From Euptelea pleiosperma (taxonomy: Eukaryota > Streptophyta > Magnoliopsida > Ranunculales > Eupteleaceae), in NCBI GenBank assembly GCA_035048495.1, contig CM068542.1, positions 37,663,109-37,727,108 on the forward strand: DNA of 64,000 nucleotides, read 5' to 3'. The position numbers were made by a program, and so were the translations under genes. This document shows, piece after piece, positions 34,541 through 46,520 of the stretch. Below the pieces are notes generated by a model, which made no database searches, was not told the origin of the DNA, and was given only the letters and a program-made list of their open reading frames with translations. Numbering within the stretch: position 1 is the first letter of the stretch; each line of letters begins with the position of its first letter.

Positions 34541-34790
34541 GTGATTTTTGTTACTCACCGCTGTCATCTGGGTCTACTGGCCGCATGGTTGACATACCAC
34601 AAATCAGCTTGTTTGATGATTTTTAACTGCTGGATTTAGTACCCAGAAAATGCTTGAATCCAATGGCTAAAATCGTGCCTTAAAAAGTACTAAAATCCAC
34701 CAATGGGTGGGCTAAACATCCATGCTACCAGCAGGCCCCGAGGGCAGGGGTGAGTAACAAAAATGGCTAGTCTACCTTGTTACATCTTTT
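34541..34790. mobile_element. MITE with GTAACAAAAAT-type arms, degraded
   Basis: Left ATTTTTGTTACTCACCG and right GTGAGTAACAAAAATGGC are inverted copies. The interior holds ACAAATCAGCTTG and GGTGGGCTAAACATCCATGC, shared with elements at 41468-41858, 42819-43100 and 59812-60152. The right side continues to ACCTTGTTACATC, the outer arm of the longer copies. Confidence 0.6.
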
Positions 34791-36148
34791 TCCCATTGAG
34801 GCGATCCCTTGTTGGTTACACATTTCCAAATAAACAATTAGGCTATGTGGACATTGTTGTGGCTTCCAAAAGTAAAACCCGGTTAAGGCGGTCCCTTGTT
34901 GGTCACGCATTTTCCAAATAAATAATTTGGCACAAGGTGGTGGAACTTTGACAGAAAGAGCCAAGTACCACGCAAGGTGGTTGGACTTTGCAAGAAATAG
35001 CGTTTTTTTTTTAAAGCCATACCGATATATTAAAGAAACCAAAAGAGAAGAGACAAATGAAGGGATCCAATGATCATCCTATATTTGAATTTTGATCCTA
35101 CCCAATGAACTTACTTCCAGTAATTTTGTGACCATCTTAAATCAAATGACAAATTGGGTGGTCAGGATCATAGTTAGCAATTCGTGAGGCGGCAAAAATG
35201 CCTATTGAAAAATGCAGAGTAAAAAACAAGCAGTCAAAAAGACAAGAAGGTCGAAAGATCAATAAGACTTCGGGTTTAATACTTTTTAGTTTGAAACTAT
35301 GCGTTCAAAATAACATATACATATGCCCATAATGTATATAGATTGGATGATAATATATAAATATAATAGAACCGAAACTATATGATATTTCCCTTGTAAT
35401 TCAAAAAACAACTCGGTTTATAAGTTCTCCAAATGTGTAGGAATCTGTTAATCTTTTTTCTGAAAATATTGTTTAAAACATAAAAACTGGTGACATATAT
35501 CATAAATAAATAAATAAATAAATTCTTTAATTTTTAAAACAAGAATAGGTTTTATTCATGAGATTTTTTGAAAATTTTAAAATTATGGGATTGTTTTGGA
35601 TTATTGAATATTTTGTATTTTTTCGCATTTGACAACACCGTGGTTTGAAATGTTTTTTCAAAAAGTAGGATTTTAAACGTTGATTTACTATGGTCAGGAT
35701 CATCCAATCTCTATGATATTTTGACTGGTTCATGTGCCACTATGCAGATATAGTTCGGCAGTAAACTTGTCAGGAGTAATTTCTCATTAAAAGCATCTAC
35801 AAGTTGTTACGTTCATGATTTCCATTTCCTCCTATTTCTAGGATCAGTATCCCCATCTTGTATTAAGTCAAAGCTTCTTAAAGTTACTAGCTGTACATTT
35901 CATGTTAGATGAAAAGGTCACAAGCACAAGCCATTATAATATCCTTATTGCCCCAACAAAACAGCAAAGTACCTCACATCTCTGAACCTTGAATCCATAT
36001 CTTAAAGTTTGTGCTCCTCAAGAACTTGCAGGGATTGAATTGCTGCTAAGTTTGCAGGGCATTCTGAATCCAATGCTTGAAAACCATATCTCCATCCTGC
36101 AAATTCGTAGGCCAGCTTCCACCGAACTTTTTATCAATAGTTAGGATC
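34791..36148. other. Intergenic, no gene recognised
   Basis: AT-rich sequence between a MITE and the end of the DUF829 gene. Short direct repeats (GGCGATCCCTTGTTGG and GGCGGTCCCTTGTTGG near 34800 and 34888) suggest an old duplicated element, but no family was recognised. Confidence 0.35.
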
Positions 36149-39100
36149 TTATAATCTCGAGCGACGTATGCATTTGATAGGATTAAAATGTGTGTGCCTA
36201 CGTGCAGAAGCAAAAGTGTGCCCATTCAAGGAACCTGATGGCTTTATATCCCAACCCTCAATGTTCTTGGGAACACACACGTCGAAGAGGATTTGGCCCA
36301 GTACACCATGTGCATTGATGCTTGGTGGATTCTGCAGATGGATCAACCCTTCCTTCCGTTCATCCTGCACAGATCCCACGTCTCTGCCGTCGTGATACTC
36401 CACCGAGCTGGGCAAAAAGAAGTGATCACTTGGCTCAATAGCGACTCTCCGCAGGCTCTGGTTCGAAGTCACTGCTGCTTTCCGGAGGTTGCAGATTGAC
36501 TCGGATATCTCATCATGTGTCTCATCCGTGCCCATTCTCTCTCCTTCAAGTTTTTGAATCCTCCGGGAATAAACTAAAGCTGCCTTCCCTAGCAACTCAG
36601 TCACTGCAGCCTTGTAATCAGCTGGGTAATGCCTGTAGTGACCTGCAATGGCATTCAATAAAGTGAGTAAATCTGAATATAGCAACACCATGGAATTAGC
36701 CAAGCCTTTGGAAATGGGAAAAATTACTCCTCATGGGGAGATACAAGAAATTATCTACAAGTCTTGGTGACTCCAGGTTTTAATTTTTTTCCAACTCGAC
36801 AAAAAAAAGCTCTCTTCCAAGCTTGGTTTGTCAATAATATATTTGTTCGTGTATATAAAAGCCTTCTACTACCAAGTAATAGCAACAACAATAACAAGCA
36901 TGAATTAAGTTAGTTTAGAACAGACCTACATGCGGAGAACTGTTCCATTTCACTAGTTTAACATCACCGCCGAGCTCTTGCAGACGTTGAGCAAAATTGC
37001 AGATAATTTGATAGGGAGCAAGATCATCGTCTTCTGAGCATAAGATGAGAAATGGGCTCCCAATGCTCTGCATCAAAATGATGCTAAATAAATTGAAGGG
37101 AAAGAAAAAATAACAACTCTGAATTTGTACAAGAAAGGAACTTACAACTGAGGAGTACAGAGTCTGCCAATACTCAGCACGTTGTGATTCAAACCTATTC
37201 AGGAAGAGAGCATCCAAACCAGAAGCAATGCCATTTGCCATCCATGACACCAGTCTTGGTGGACGAGACGTTTTGAGGACAGTGGGGTGAAGAACAAATC
37301 GAGTACCCAAATCACTGGTAAAATCTACGGGACAAGAATCATAAATGTGCCCAGAAATACAGTGTCTAACCAGTTGATATTCATCCTTCACAAGAAAAGA
37401 AACAAATGAGATGAAAAAAAAAATCCCTGTACCATATTCAAATTACATAAATATAAACCAAAACAAGACCAAGAATTGCTGGGCGCCTGTTACATATGCT
37501 GTATAATAGATCTTAAGCACAGTAAACACCATGAGTATGGAGCATCTGAATATCAGGATGCCACTTAAATGAATAATTTGATCACTTTGGTAACATGTAT
37601 CAAAATATTCAGAAACAATATGAAGTGGATAAATTAAAAATTCACCCACAAAAGCATGTAAAAGAACAAAGAATACCAGGTTGAGTTGTGCATCCAACTT
37701 CCCTTCAATTATCTGCAACAAAAGGGATAGAATTATTTTATTGTCATGGTTGAAAAGGAACTGTCAACATTTCCAACCCGTTGTAAAAAGATCCAGGAAC
37801 ATGTAAAAAGATAGATCAACATTCAAATTAAAGCACATCACACAAAAAGATGGGTGTCCAAAACTTAGCAGAATCTACCTGAAGGACCTTGTACATGCAA
37901 GCTTTTGGACCACCGGAAAAAGATGCAAAGACGACTGGGGTTGGCCTAATCTTTAGTTCCTGCATTTCAAAAGCAGAAGAATTCATTAATAGGCTATACT
38001 GCATGTATCAACTTTTGATGCAAATCCTATGCTAGAGGGCACCTAAATTTTCATTTCCACCATTGGATACACATTATAGCATGGGGAAATTGATTAGTGT
38101 GGAACCCCATGCTATATGGAAGTCGAGAATAACAATAGATCACGGGTATATCAATCTTTGCCTGTTTGTGTAGGTTGCCACCCAACTTCCATGGTGAGGC
38201 CTCACACAAGATGTGGTCTTATAGAAGTTCGAGCAAATATCGGTTGAGTGAACTAATACAACTACATAACAACACTGACCTTAATGAGTTCATTGAGAAT
38301 GTTAAATGCTAGTGCTGTGGCCTTCTCCGGGAAGAACCTGCAAAGGTTACCAATATTGAAACTCATAAAATCCAGGAAAAATTTAAAATGCTCTACTGTA
38401 AACTACTTTGTCAAAAGGCAATAAAATATTACGAGAAGTAATATAAAGGACCTAAAACAATTCTTATAAATAACTTAAATCTCGTCATTCATAACCAAGA
38501 ATTTAGCTTTTACTCTTGCATTTGAATATTTGTTATTTAAGTCATAAACACAGTATTCCTTGCATGGATTTTTTAACTTGAAAGCTATTGAGGATTGCCC
38601 ATTTAAGCTAAATCATGAAATCACTGAGAAATCCAAACTCCCTCCACAAGAGCTATAGCTTGTACTCCATTAGAATGTTAATCAATCAGCCCCCAAAGAT
38701 CCCATCTTTATTTCTTCTTATTATATGTAAAGCCACACGCCGCGAATTTCCTATTGCGTATTTGTACAAATATATTACATTTCTCAGGAAACCTGTGAAT
38801 TCCCTTGCATGTTTGTATAGTGCGCACACAATTCAATGGTCCAAGTCTTCAATAACAGATCCAATTCATCAATCCAACAATAGCACACCCCTTTCTTCAT
38901 CCTTACTAATACCAAATTATACGCAACAACTTATACTTTCTTCTCAAAGAGGGATTGACATTTTTGAGCCTCATTGTAAAACAGATCCTACATTTTGTAT
39001 TTCCATTCCAAGAGATTACAGACCCATAGCACCCAATTTACTCAACCTACCCAAATATTATCGCTGGATTCAAGTTATCCCATGTCCACGACGCATAGGG

Positions 39101-39795
39101 AAAAGATCACCATTAATTGTCCCTTCTAGGGTTACATTTGGGCCCAAAAAAGTGTTCCAGTCCTACAATCTAAGAAGGGAGACAATCTCTGTTCCTCCAT
39201 ACATCACTTCGGCTAACATTTTGTTGGTTTTTTCACAATTCATGTATCCCAAAAATCCCTGACCAATCTGTGACTCCTTTGAAGCTATTATTTCTGGAGA
39301 AAACAACAAGCACTAGACCCATCACAGCTCCAAATAAGATACCTAAAGCTGTTCTCAGTACAACCGAATGCTCGCTAGTAGAAAGCTATAATTCAGAATC
39401 CTCAGTTGAAAACATGCAAATCGCAACCGACAAAGCTAATTAGAGGAAAATTTCAAGACAATAGAAAAACTCGTAAAATCCCCAACTTTGATAACTAATT
39501 GAATAAAAGAAAAAAAGGAATCAGAAAACGAAACTAATTCGATTTTCGAATCAAAATCAAAATCGAAATCAAAATCAAAATCAAAACCAGAAACCCCAAT
39601 TGACCAAAATTCTACTTACAGGTTGAGAAATTGGGGATGGCAGATGAGGGAATTCCATCCCAGAGAAGAGTAGAGCTGTACATAGTTCTTCAAGTGCTTC
39701 TCCTGACTCGACATCCAAGCGAAAACCACGACGATTCCTTCGATCTTCCCGTCGTCCCTTCTCCCCCAATATAACCCACCCCCATCGCCCCACAT
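36149..39795 (-). CDS. Alpha/beta-hydrolase of the DUF829/TMEM53 family
   Basis: Seven minus-strand exons join in frame to 408 codons plus stop: 39795-39620, 38337-38280, 37959-37879, 37712-37677, 37385-37146, 37067-36926 and 36642-36149. The start MWGDGGGLYWGRRDDGKIEG is followed by a first strand IVVVFAWMS, the pattern with which this family begins. The likely nucleophile elbow is VVFASFSGGPKAC. The acidic residues lie in LILCSEDDDLAP, and the histidine in SSPHVGHYRHYPADY, giving a Ser-Asp-His arrangement. The C-terminal ~130 residues are less conserved and end in a serine/basic-rich tail. DUF829 proteins are predicted hydrolases; human TMEM53 is a nuclear-envelope protein. The substrate and location of this one are unknown. 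A microsatellite of AAAATC-like units (about 39540-39590) sits at the 3' end of intron 1, on the acceptor-distal side of exon 1. Confidence 0.88.
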
Positions 39796-40235
39796 CTCCT
39801 CCAGAAATCAAAACCAGAGATTCTCGGGTTTTCTGCAAATTCGGCTCAGAAACCCGAACTTAATCTCTGCAATTATATACGATGGAAGTATCGCAGAGTT
39901 GCAGACAGACACGCAGGCAATGGGGGTGAAGAACGAGAATCTCTCTCTCTCTCTCTAGTCTCTATTTCTCGTCATTTGCAGCTTTATTTATTACGGGAAT
40001 GCTAACTTGCGCATGTATGCGGAGGTATGGGCGTGAAATAATTCCGTTTTGTTTTAGACTTTGAGCCACTCGTGTCTGCCGATCTCACGATCACGAGAGG
40101 ATCATCGCGGAGGGGCAGTTACGCACCACGTGCACGGTAAAGTGATTGCTTTGTTGGGATCTTTATCCTGCACCAGAGGAGATACATCCATCGAGTGACG
40201 AGGTCCGGTCATTCTTTTTGGTAATATTGGTGGAG
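39796..40235 (-). promoter_or_regulatory. 5' flank of the DUF829 gene
   Basis: Upstream of the start codon at 39795 lies a short (CT)n tract (about 39942-39957), common in plant 5' UTRs and core promoters, then AT-rich sequence. No clear TATA box was identified on the minus strand. The flank is cut off by a MITE whose target duplication starts at 40236. Confidence 0.35.
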
Positions 40236-40431
40236 TCGTGAACTGAGTAAAACTTCTGTCACAATGGGATTGCAAATCACACAAACACAGCCAATGAGTT
40301 CTCGGCACGTACACCTAAAAAGCAAAAGCAATGGGTACGTTGCACAGCGCTTATGTACGTGCCGAGAACTCATTGGCTTGTGATTGTGTGATTTACAATT
40401 TCGTGTGATAGAAGTTTTACTCTCGTGCACT
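40236..40431. mobile_element. Short palindromic MULE-type MITE with 9-bp TSD
   Basis: The 178-bp element (40245-40422) starts GAGTAAAACTTCTGTCACA and ends with the near-complement. The arms continue through AATGAGTTCTCGGCACGTAC and its complement, leaving a small loop. Flanks TCGTGAACT and TCGTGCACT agree at 8 of 9 positions. It is nearly the same as the element at 41261-41439. Confidence 0.78.
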
Positions 40432-40433
40432 CG

Positions 40434-41047
40434 TGCTACCCCACGGAAAACCGGACATATTTCGGAAAACCGGACAAAAATATGTCCGGTTGAGGGCCGA
40501 GAAAATGTTTGATGGCTGGAGGACTTCAAAATTTGAAGTCTCTCCCTCCCAAAAATGCCATTTGGAGCTTAGTTTAGGGCCTACTGACCTTTTGGATGTT
40601 TGGATCACTTCTTAGTGGACCTACATACCAAAGATCAGCTTGATCAGTGATTTATAACAGTTATATTTTTAGCATCCAACACAAAGGCTCAAATTCCACG
40701 GTCTAAAACCAAGTTATCAAAATACTAAATCCAACGGCTATAAATCACTAATTATACTGATTTTTGATCTGTAGATTCATCAAGAGGTGGACCAAATATT
40801 CATAAGGTAAGTGGACCCTAAAGAGTCATGTGGCATTTGGAGGAGGACTTCAAACTTTGAAGTCCCCGGGACATCAAACACATGCTCGTTCAGATCTTGG
40901 ACCGTTCGATTCAAGAGATCCACGGTCCACGAGGTAAAAACTATTTTACTCTTTGCAGTTGTTGCCTCGTGGAATGTGGACCTCTTAAATCCAATGGTCA
41001 AAAGCCTCAACCGGATATATTTTTGTCCAGTTATCCGTGGGGTAGCA
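40434..41047. mobile_element. MITE with GCTACCCCACGG ends, carrying a second MITE inside
   Basis: The left arm GCTACCCCACGGAAAACCGG and a later ACAAAAATATGTCCGGTTGA match, inverted, the right arm ending CCGTGGGGTAGCA. At 40521-40865 it is interrupted by an element with GGACTTCAAAATTTGAAGTC arms and the shared ATCAGCTTGATCAGTGATTT core. Boundaries of both are approximate. Confidence 0.55.
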
Positions 41048-41098
41048 TTTTCCATTAGGTGTTGCTTTTCTATTATTATCAAAAGGAAAAAAATGTTG

Positions 41099-41253
41099 TC
41101 CCACTGATAACCGGACAAAAATATGTACGGTTTGAGGCTATTGACCATTGGATTCAAAAGATCGCAGTCCACCAGGCAACAAATGCGTAGATCTCTTAAA
41201 TCCAACGGTCAAAAGCCTTCAACCGCACATATTTTTGTCCCGTTATCGGTGGG
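41099..41253. mobile_element. Short MITE related to 40434-41047
   Basis: Left TCCCACTGATAACCGGACAA and right complement ending GTTATCGGTGGGA. The interior has ATCTCTTAAATCCAACGGTC, also found in 40434-41047. About 155 bp, adjoining the MULE-type element that follows. Confidence 0.55.
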
Positions 41254-41448
41254 ATAGCTCGAGTAAAACTTCTATCACAAGAAATTGTAAATCACACAAT
41301 CACAAGTCAATGAGTTCTCGGCACGTACACAAGTGCTTTTGCAAATGTACCATGTGCTTTGCTTTGAGGTGTACGTGCCCGAGAACTCATTGGCTGTGAT
41401 TGTGTGATTTGCAATCCGATTGTGATAGAAGTTTTACTCGGATGGCTC
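41252..41448. mobile_element. Short palindromic MULE-type MITE with 9-bp TSD
   Basis: The 179-bp element (41261-41439) starts GAGTAAAACTTCTATCACA and ends with the near-complement. The arms again include AATGAGTTCTCGGCACGTAC. Flanks GGATAGCTC and GGATGGCTC agree at 8 of 9 positions. A second copy of the family lies 840 bp to the left. Confidence 0.78.
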
Positions 41449-41467
41449 GACTAAAAAAAAGGGAAAA

Positions 41468-41858
41468 GATGTAACAAGGTATGCCTGAAACTATTTGAAA
41501 TTCGGAAGCACGATTTTTGTTACCCACAGCTGTCATCTGGGCCCACTGACCGCATGGATGTTTATCCCACCCCTTGGTGGATATATACACCAAAAATCAC
41601 CCTGATTGGTAATTTATAACCATTAGATTTTAACACTTTTTAGTACTATTTAAGGCGTTTTTATAGCCGTTGAATGCAACCATTTGTTTTAGTACTAAAA
41701 CCAACGGGTACAAATAATCAAAGAAGCTGATTTTTGGTGTGAATCCCTACTAAGTGTGGGCTAAACATCCATGCGGTCAGTGGACCAAGATGGCAGCGGT
41801 GACTACAAAAAATGCCGCTTCCGCAAATGAAAAGATCTCAGGTATACCTTGTTACATC
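41468..41858. mobile_element. MITE with GATGTAACAAGG ends
   Basis: Left GATGTAACAAGGTATGCCTG and right CAGGTATACCTTGTTACATC are inverted copies. An inner pair (TTTTTGTTAC with a degraded partner) and the interior CCAAAAATCACCCTGATTGG ... AGCTGATTTTTGGTG define the same family as 59812-60152. No coding capacity. Confidence 0.68.
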
Positions 41859-42818
41859 ACGACCCAAAAAAAAAACCTTTTTCAAAATTGAGCTGTGTTG
41901 CTGGACAACATTCTCCATGAGACTATACCACTGTTTGGTCCTCGAGATACACATAACAAATGTCAATAACCCAGTCAAGAATCAAGATAAGACCACCGAT
42001 GAGGAAAGATTTAGTGTTTAACTACACCATAACTAGGGTGTACCAAATATCTTACTGCTTGATTGGTGCATCAAATCGTCCAGTCAACAAGACACCACCC
42101 TATTACACACATTGCTGACCAACGAACCTTTTCTTCCTCTACTGCCGTCCTTAACGCTTTCTAAACATTCAAAGAATCAAAACCACAGAATCTGAGTAGT
42201 ACCTGATCAATGCCATTTGTTGCAATTGGACGGTCAGGCCAATATTTTGATTTTTATATTATCTTACCCCTTATTAAACGGTCTGCACCGAGTATCGTGA
42301 TCTAGGCCGTTTGACTCGTGATTATGCCAACACGCACAATCTGATCTGAAGAGGAATGATTTGGTATTGCACCTATGGTGCACCACCGCACCACCTTACA
42401 ATCACGATCAGGTGACTAGTAGCATATCAACAGGTCAGCAACATTATGCAGATCACAAAGCCTACCTCCCATAACATGGAATCATTCTTATTCATATTTT
42501 TGAAAAGTCCCTCACAGTGTAAACCATGTAAGTCTCTTCTACGCCGCCACGTGGCAAACATCTAAGTATGATGGCCGGCCACCTAACATTACTCAAGAAG
42601 ACATTAAGGCAGATGAGCTTATCCAAGTTATCAAGAGAAAGAAAGGACACGTGGATTAATGTTGATAAAGATGAACATCTCAAAGGCCAATCATTGGTTA
42701 GAATGACAATTTCTTGAGATAGAGATCAAATGAAGGAATTCCGTCATTTCTTTGCTGACGACCTCATCTTGACCCTAGCAAACTTGGTGGAAATAAGAAA
42801 TTTGAAAGACCAGGTAGA
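41859..42818. other. Intergenic, no gene recognised
   Basis: No open frame with recognisable similarity and no clear terminal repeats were seen between the two MITEs. Confidence 0.35.
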
Positions 42819-43100
42819 GCTATTTTTGTTACTCACTGCTGCCCTCTGGGCCCACTGACTGCATGGATGTTTAGCCCACCCCTTGGTGGATAGACACACA
42901 AAAAATCACCCTGATTGGTAATCTCTAGCCATTAGATTTTATCACTTTTGTAAGGCATGATTCTAGCCGTCCATTCAACTATTTTTTGCGGACTATATCC
43001 AATGGCTAAAATCATCAAACAATCTGATTTTTTGTGTGAATGTCTACCAAGCCATGCGATCAATTGGCCAGGAGGGCAGAGGTAAGTAACAAAAATGGCT
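42819..43100. mobile_element. MITE with GCTATTTTTGTTAC ends
   Basis: Left GCTATTTTTGTTACTCAC and right GTAAGTAACAAAAATGGC are inverted copies. The interior has the CATGGATGTTTAGCCCACCC and AAAAATCACCCTGATTGG words of the same family. It lacks the outer GATGTAACAAGG arms. Confidence 0.65.
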
Positions 43101-43231
43101 AAACCTGATGCTTAGTGGTCCAGGCCGGGTTGCGTGCCCAACTTCAAAGCCCAAACCCGGCCTGGATGCTTAGTAGGCCGGGTGGTGGGCTAAATTTACC
43201 CGCCTACCTTAGGGTGAATCAGTGTTTTAAA

Positions 43232-43232
<1 letters not shown>

Positions 43233-43284
<52 letters not shown>
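43233..43284 (+). repeat. (CT)n microsatellite
   Basis: About 25 uninterrupted CT dinucleotides, by far the longest simple dinucleotide tract in the window. Flanking sequence 43285-43480 contains two related T/CTTT-rich segments, each with TGTCAACCAAACAATGAGAA. Confidence 0.9.
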
Positions 43285-43290
<6 letters not shown>

Positions 43291-43927
43291 TGTATTTGTA
43301 TTTTTTAATTTTCCTTAATGTCAACCAAACAATGAGAAAAAGGATTCCAAGAGACCTAATTCTTGCAATCCCACTTCGGAGAAACCTAATTCTTGCAAAC
43401 CAAACTGGCCATCTCTCTTTCTTTCTCTTTGTATTTTTTCTTTTTTGGTTTTCCTCAATGTCAACCAAACAATGAGAAAAAGGATTCGAAGAAGTAGGTT
43501 TCTCTCACTTCCGAGGAAATCTACTTCTTGTGGATTAAACGCGGCCAATAACTCTATAACAACTAAAACCTTTTTTTTTTTATAAGTATAACAACTAAAA
43601 CTCTCTCTCAGTAATATTAGTTTAGTTAGAAAATTGGCCACGACATGGACATTCCCCTTGTCCACATATGCTCATATCATTCTCTGTACTTCATATTTTT
43701 AGATTTTCAATAAAAAATTTGTCACATGGCAGAGTCCTAATGGTCTAATAGCTTGTCCAGACTTCATTTTTGGAGGTTGTCGAGAGGACTAATAGGCGAA
43801 TGAGTCTGGTTTTGGGATCGGGATGGGCTCGGTTCATGATGTTGACAACCCTAGGTGTCTGAATAGGCAGAGCATAGGTCCAACTTTTGTTTGATGTTAA
43901 ACAAGGTTGATATCTTTCCCAGTAGCA

Positions 43928-44272
43928 ATAAAATTCGAGTAAAACTTCTGTCCCAATCCACAGCACGAGCCACGTGGCACACTCTTATTGGATGCTGACC
44001 ATATAGATGTTTGGCCAATCACTAGGTGGACCTACAAACCAAAAATAAACCTGATCAGTGATTTCTAAGCATTGGATTAAAGTTGTTTTAATGGGTTGAT
44101 TTTAACTGTAGGAATTTGAACGTTATTTGGGTGCAAAGACCCAAAGTTTGTAAATCACTAATCAGGCTGATTTTTGGTTTGCAGGTCCTCCGAGGGACTG
44201 ATCAGTGCCCTCTAATAGTGTGCCACGTGGCTCGTATTATGGGTTGTTATCGAAGTTTTACTCATAAAATTC
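43928..44272. mobile_element. MULE-type MITE with perfect 9-bp TSD and two G-boxes
   Basis: The 327-bp element (43937-44263) is flanked by the exact duplication ATAAAATTC (43928-43936, 44264-44272). Ends GAGTAAAACTTC and GAAGTTTTACTC. CACGTG is intact in both arms at 43971-43976 and 44224-44229. The core ACCTGATCAGTGATTTCTAA pairs with CACTAATCAGGCTGATTTTT. It is the best-defined copy of the family and fixes its type as Mutator-like. Confidence 0.85.
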
Positions 44273-45190
44273 CAGCAGGAAACCCCTTACAAGTAGGGAT
44301 GTTATATGTGCCGGTGTGGCCAATGGGCTTTTAGGCCGGCTCACCATGGGCTAGGTTTGGGTTGCATTTATAAGCCCAGCAGGCCAAGTTTGGGCTTGAT
44401 ATTAGGCATAACTAATAGGACCCGGCTAGGATCTGATAAGCTAGGCGTACTTAGCCCCTCTTACATAGCTAACTCACTTTAGCTTCTTATGAACTAATTA
44501 GATGGTGACCCGGGCTTAGGTAGAGCCAACTAGGCCCGTTAGGGTTCAGGTCGGACTCGTCCTATGCTAATAGTTTGCAGTTAGGCCTGGTTCAATCCTA
44601 GCCCAGTTACAAACCTAATTACAATGCCGGCCCATTACAACCTTGTTTTGGTGAACCTGAAAATTTGCTCGGTCGAGACATGGGTTGATCCACAGTCTTC
44701 CAATTTCCAACTACGTAAGTTAATAAACAAGTCGTACTTTCTGCGAGGCCCACTGCCGCTTATGCCACGTGCACCTCACACATGCTGCTTCAGCACTCAT
44801 GTGATAAGAAGGTCCAAACTTTTGATCATGGGCTAAGACATGAATGACCAGAAAAGACACAGAAAAACGAATTCCTGAGAAAACAAAATCCACACATTAC
44901 CCACATGTATCACAGCATGTTACAGCAGGCCATTTCAAGAGATGATGGGTTGATCTTCTTTAATTATGCTTTGTATCAGTACTGCTGATCCAGACGAGGA
45001 ACGCAGTAGAGCGTATTCGAGTTTCTAACCTGATTATGCCAGCGATTACAACAAGAAATCAATTAATCATAGCTAGTTTCGTCTTGGAGTTATATATACC
45101 TCGGTCGATGTAATTGGCGCTGTTACACCGCTTCTTGTAAATTCAAAGAAAGAAATTTGAAATATGATGGTGCTAGAGTACTGTACATCA
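44273..45190. other. Intergenic, repetitive GGCC/GGGC-rich stretch, no gene recognised
   Basis: Contains many short words such as AGGCCGG, GGGCTTGG and TAGGCCCG between 44300 and 44640, typical of an old palindromic repeat. No protein similarity was recognised. Confidence 0.3.
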
Positions 45191-45239
45191 GGGCCGTCTC
45201 TACCATACGGCCAATAACACGGTCGCCTTAGGCCCCATG

Positions 45240-45500
45240 TGAGAGAAGGTCGCAGCCCACTAACCACATGGATGTTTAGCCCACCCCCTTGCTGGATATA
45301 CAAACCAAAAATTAACCTGATTGATTATCTCTACCCACAGGTTTTAGTACTTTTTAGGATTGATTCTAGCCATTGAATTCCAGCATATGTTTTTTGAGCA
45401 GTAAATCCAACAGTTAGAAATCATCAATCAAGCTGAATTTTTGTGTGTTTATCAGCCAATAGGTGGGCTGAACATCCACGCAGTCATTAGGCCCAAAAAA
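45240..45500. mobile_element. MITE fragment of the GTAACAAAAAT family
   Basis: Shares CCACATGGATGTTTAGCCCA, CAAACCAAAAATTAACCTGA and GTGGGCTGAACATCCACGC with the copies at 41468, 42819 and 59812. The usual ends are missing. Confidence 0.5.
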
Positions 45501-45884
45501 ATGATCCATGTACAGCCGGGAGAGTCCTCTGCATCTAAATTTTTTCCGTAGCTTTTGATTATCATGAATATTTGTTAAATAAGATTTTCTACTATATAGA
45601 GAGTTAATTTTTTTTAATTAATACCATATATATTAATATATTAAATATAAAAAAGGCCTCATGGAGTTTTCTCTTTAAGCCTCTTAATCCAAAGATTAAC
45701 TTAATCATATGATTTTAATCATCAGAAAAACATTGATCATCAGTAGACATCACAGATATTTTATTGTATGGCTCGGAGTGATTTTAGGGGACATGCATGG
45801 AACATGCCGTCTCCTCCCAACTGCAATTCCACCCGTCTTTTAGCAGTATATATTGAACACAATTCCATGATTTAGAAAAACATT

Positions 45885-46390
45885 ATAACGGGTAACGCTT
45901 CAAGACAAAAGTTCTTTGCAAAAAAAAAAAAAAAAAAAAAAAAGGAAATACAGACAACGTTATAACGGCTAGCTATTATTTTGTCCATTATCAATGCTAT
46001 TTATTTTTACGCTTTTTCGACCATGACGGGACCTTGCTATAATGGAGATAATGGAAACCTTTATAACATGTTATATACGACGGATATATTTAAGCCTTAC
46101 ATGCACAATATTGGTGCCCTATAAAACAACTTGGTCCACCATTATTTAAGGCCGGGGCCGGGGGTCACCCCACGAAGATCTTTGGTGTGTGTCATTTTGT
46201 ACATATTATTTGTTATTTTACCACTATTAATTTTATTTTGAAAAAACAAATGATATATAATAGAATAATATTATTTTGACCTTTTTGACCATGATGCGAC
46301 TCATCATAACATCCGCTATATTGGACATAATGGTAGCGTTATATGTCCATTATAACATTATATCGGACATATTTAAACCTTGCACAATTC
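45885..46390. repeat. Degenerate GTTATAACGG-type repeats
   Basis: Two stretches with TTATAACGG, CCATTATAA and TATAACATTATA words resemble 18306-18618. A run of about 28 A residues sits near 45919-45942. Boundaries cannot be set. Confidence 0.35.
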
Positions 46391-46520
46391 TATTCATGAA
46401 ATAATTAACTTGGTCCACCATTATTAATGGGGGTCTCCCTACAAAGATCTTCTGCGTCCCAAATTGATTTGATCAAATGATTTAGAAAATATCGGACATA
46501 TCTTTTTAAAGTTGAAGATG

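Noticed and set aside
36643..36703. ATG at 36703 as start of the last DUF829 frame
   Set aside because: It lies in the intron. The exon begins at 36642 after a normal acceptor and continues the SSPHVGHY motif from the previous exon.
43233..43284. (CT)n tract as a CRISPR-like or coding repeat
   Set aside because: A plain dinucleotide microsatellite; no spacers and no coding meaning.
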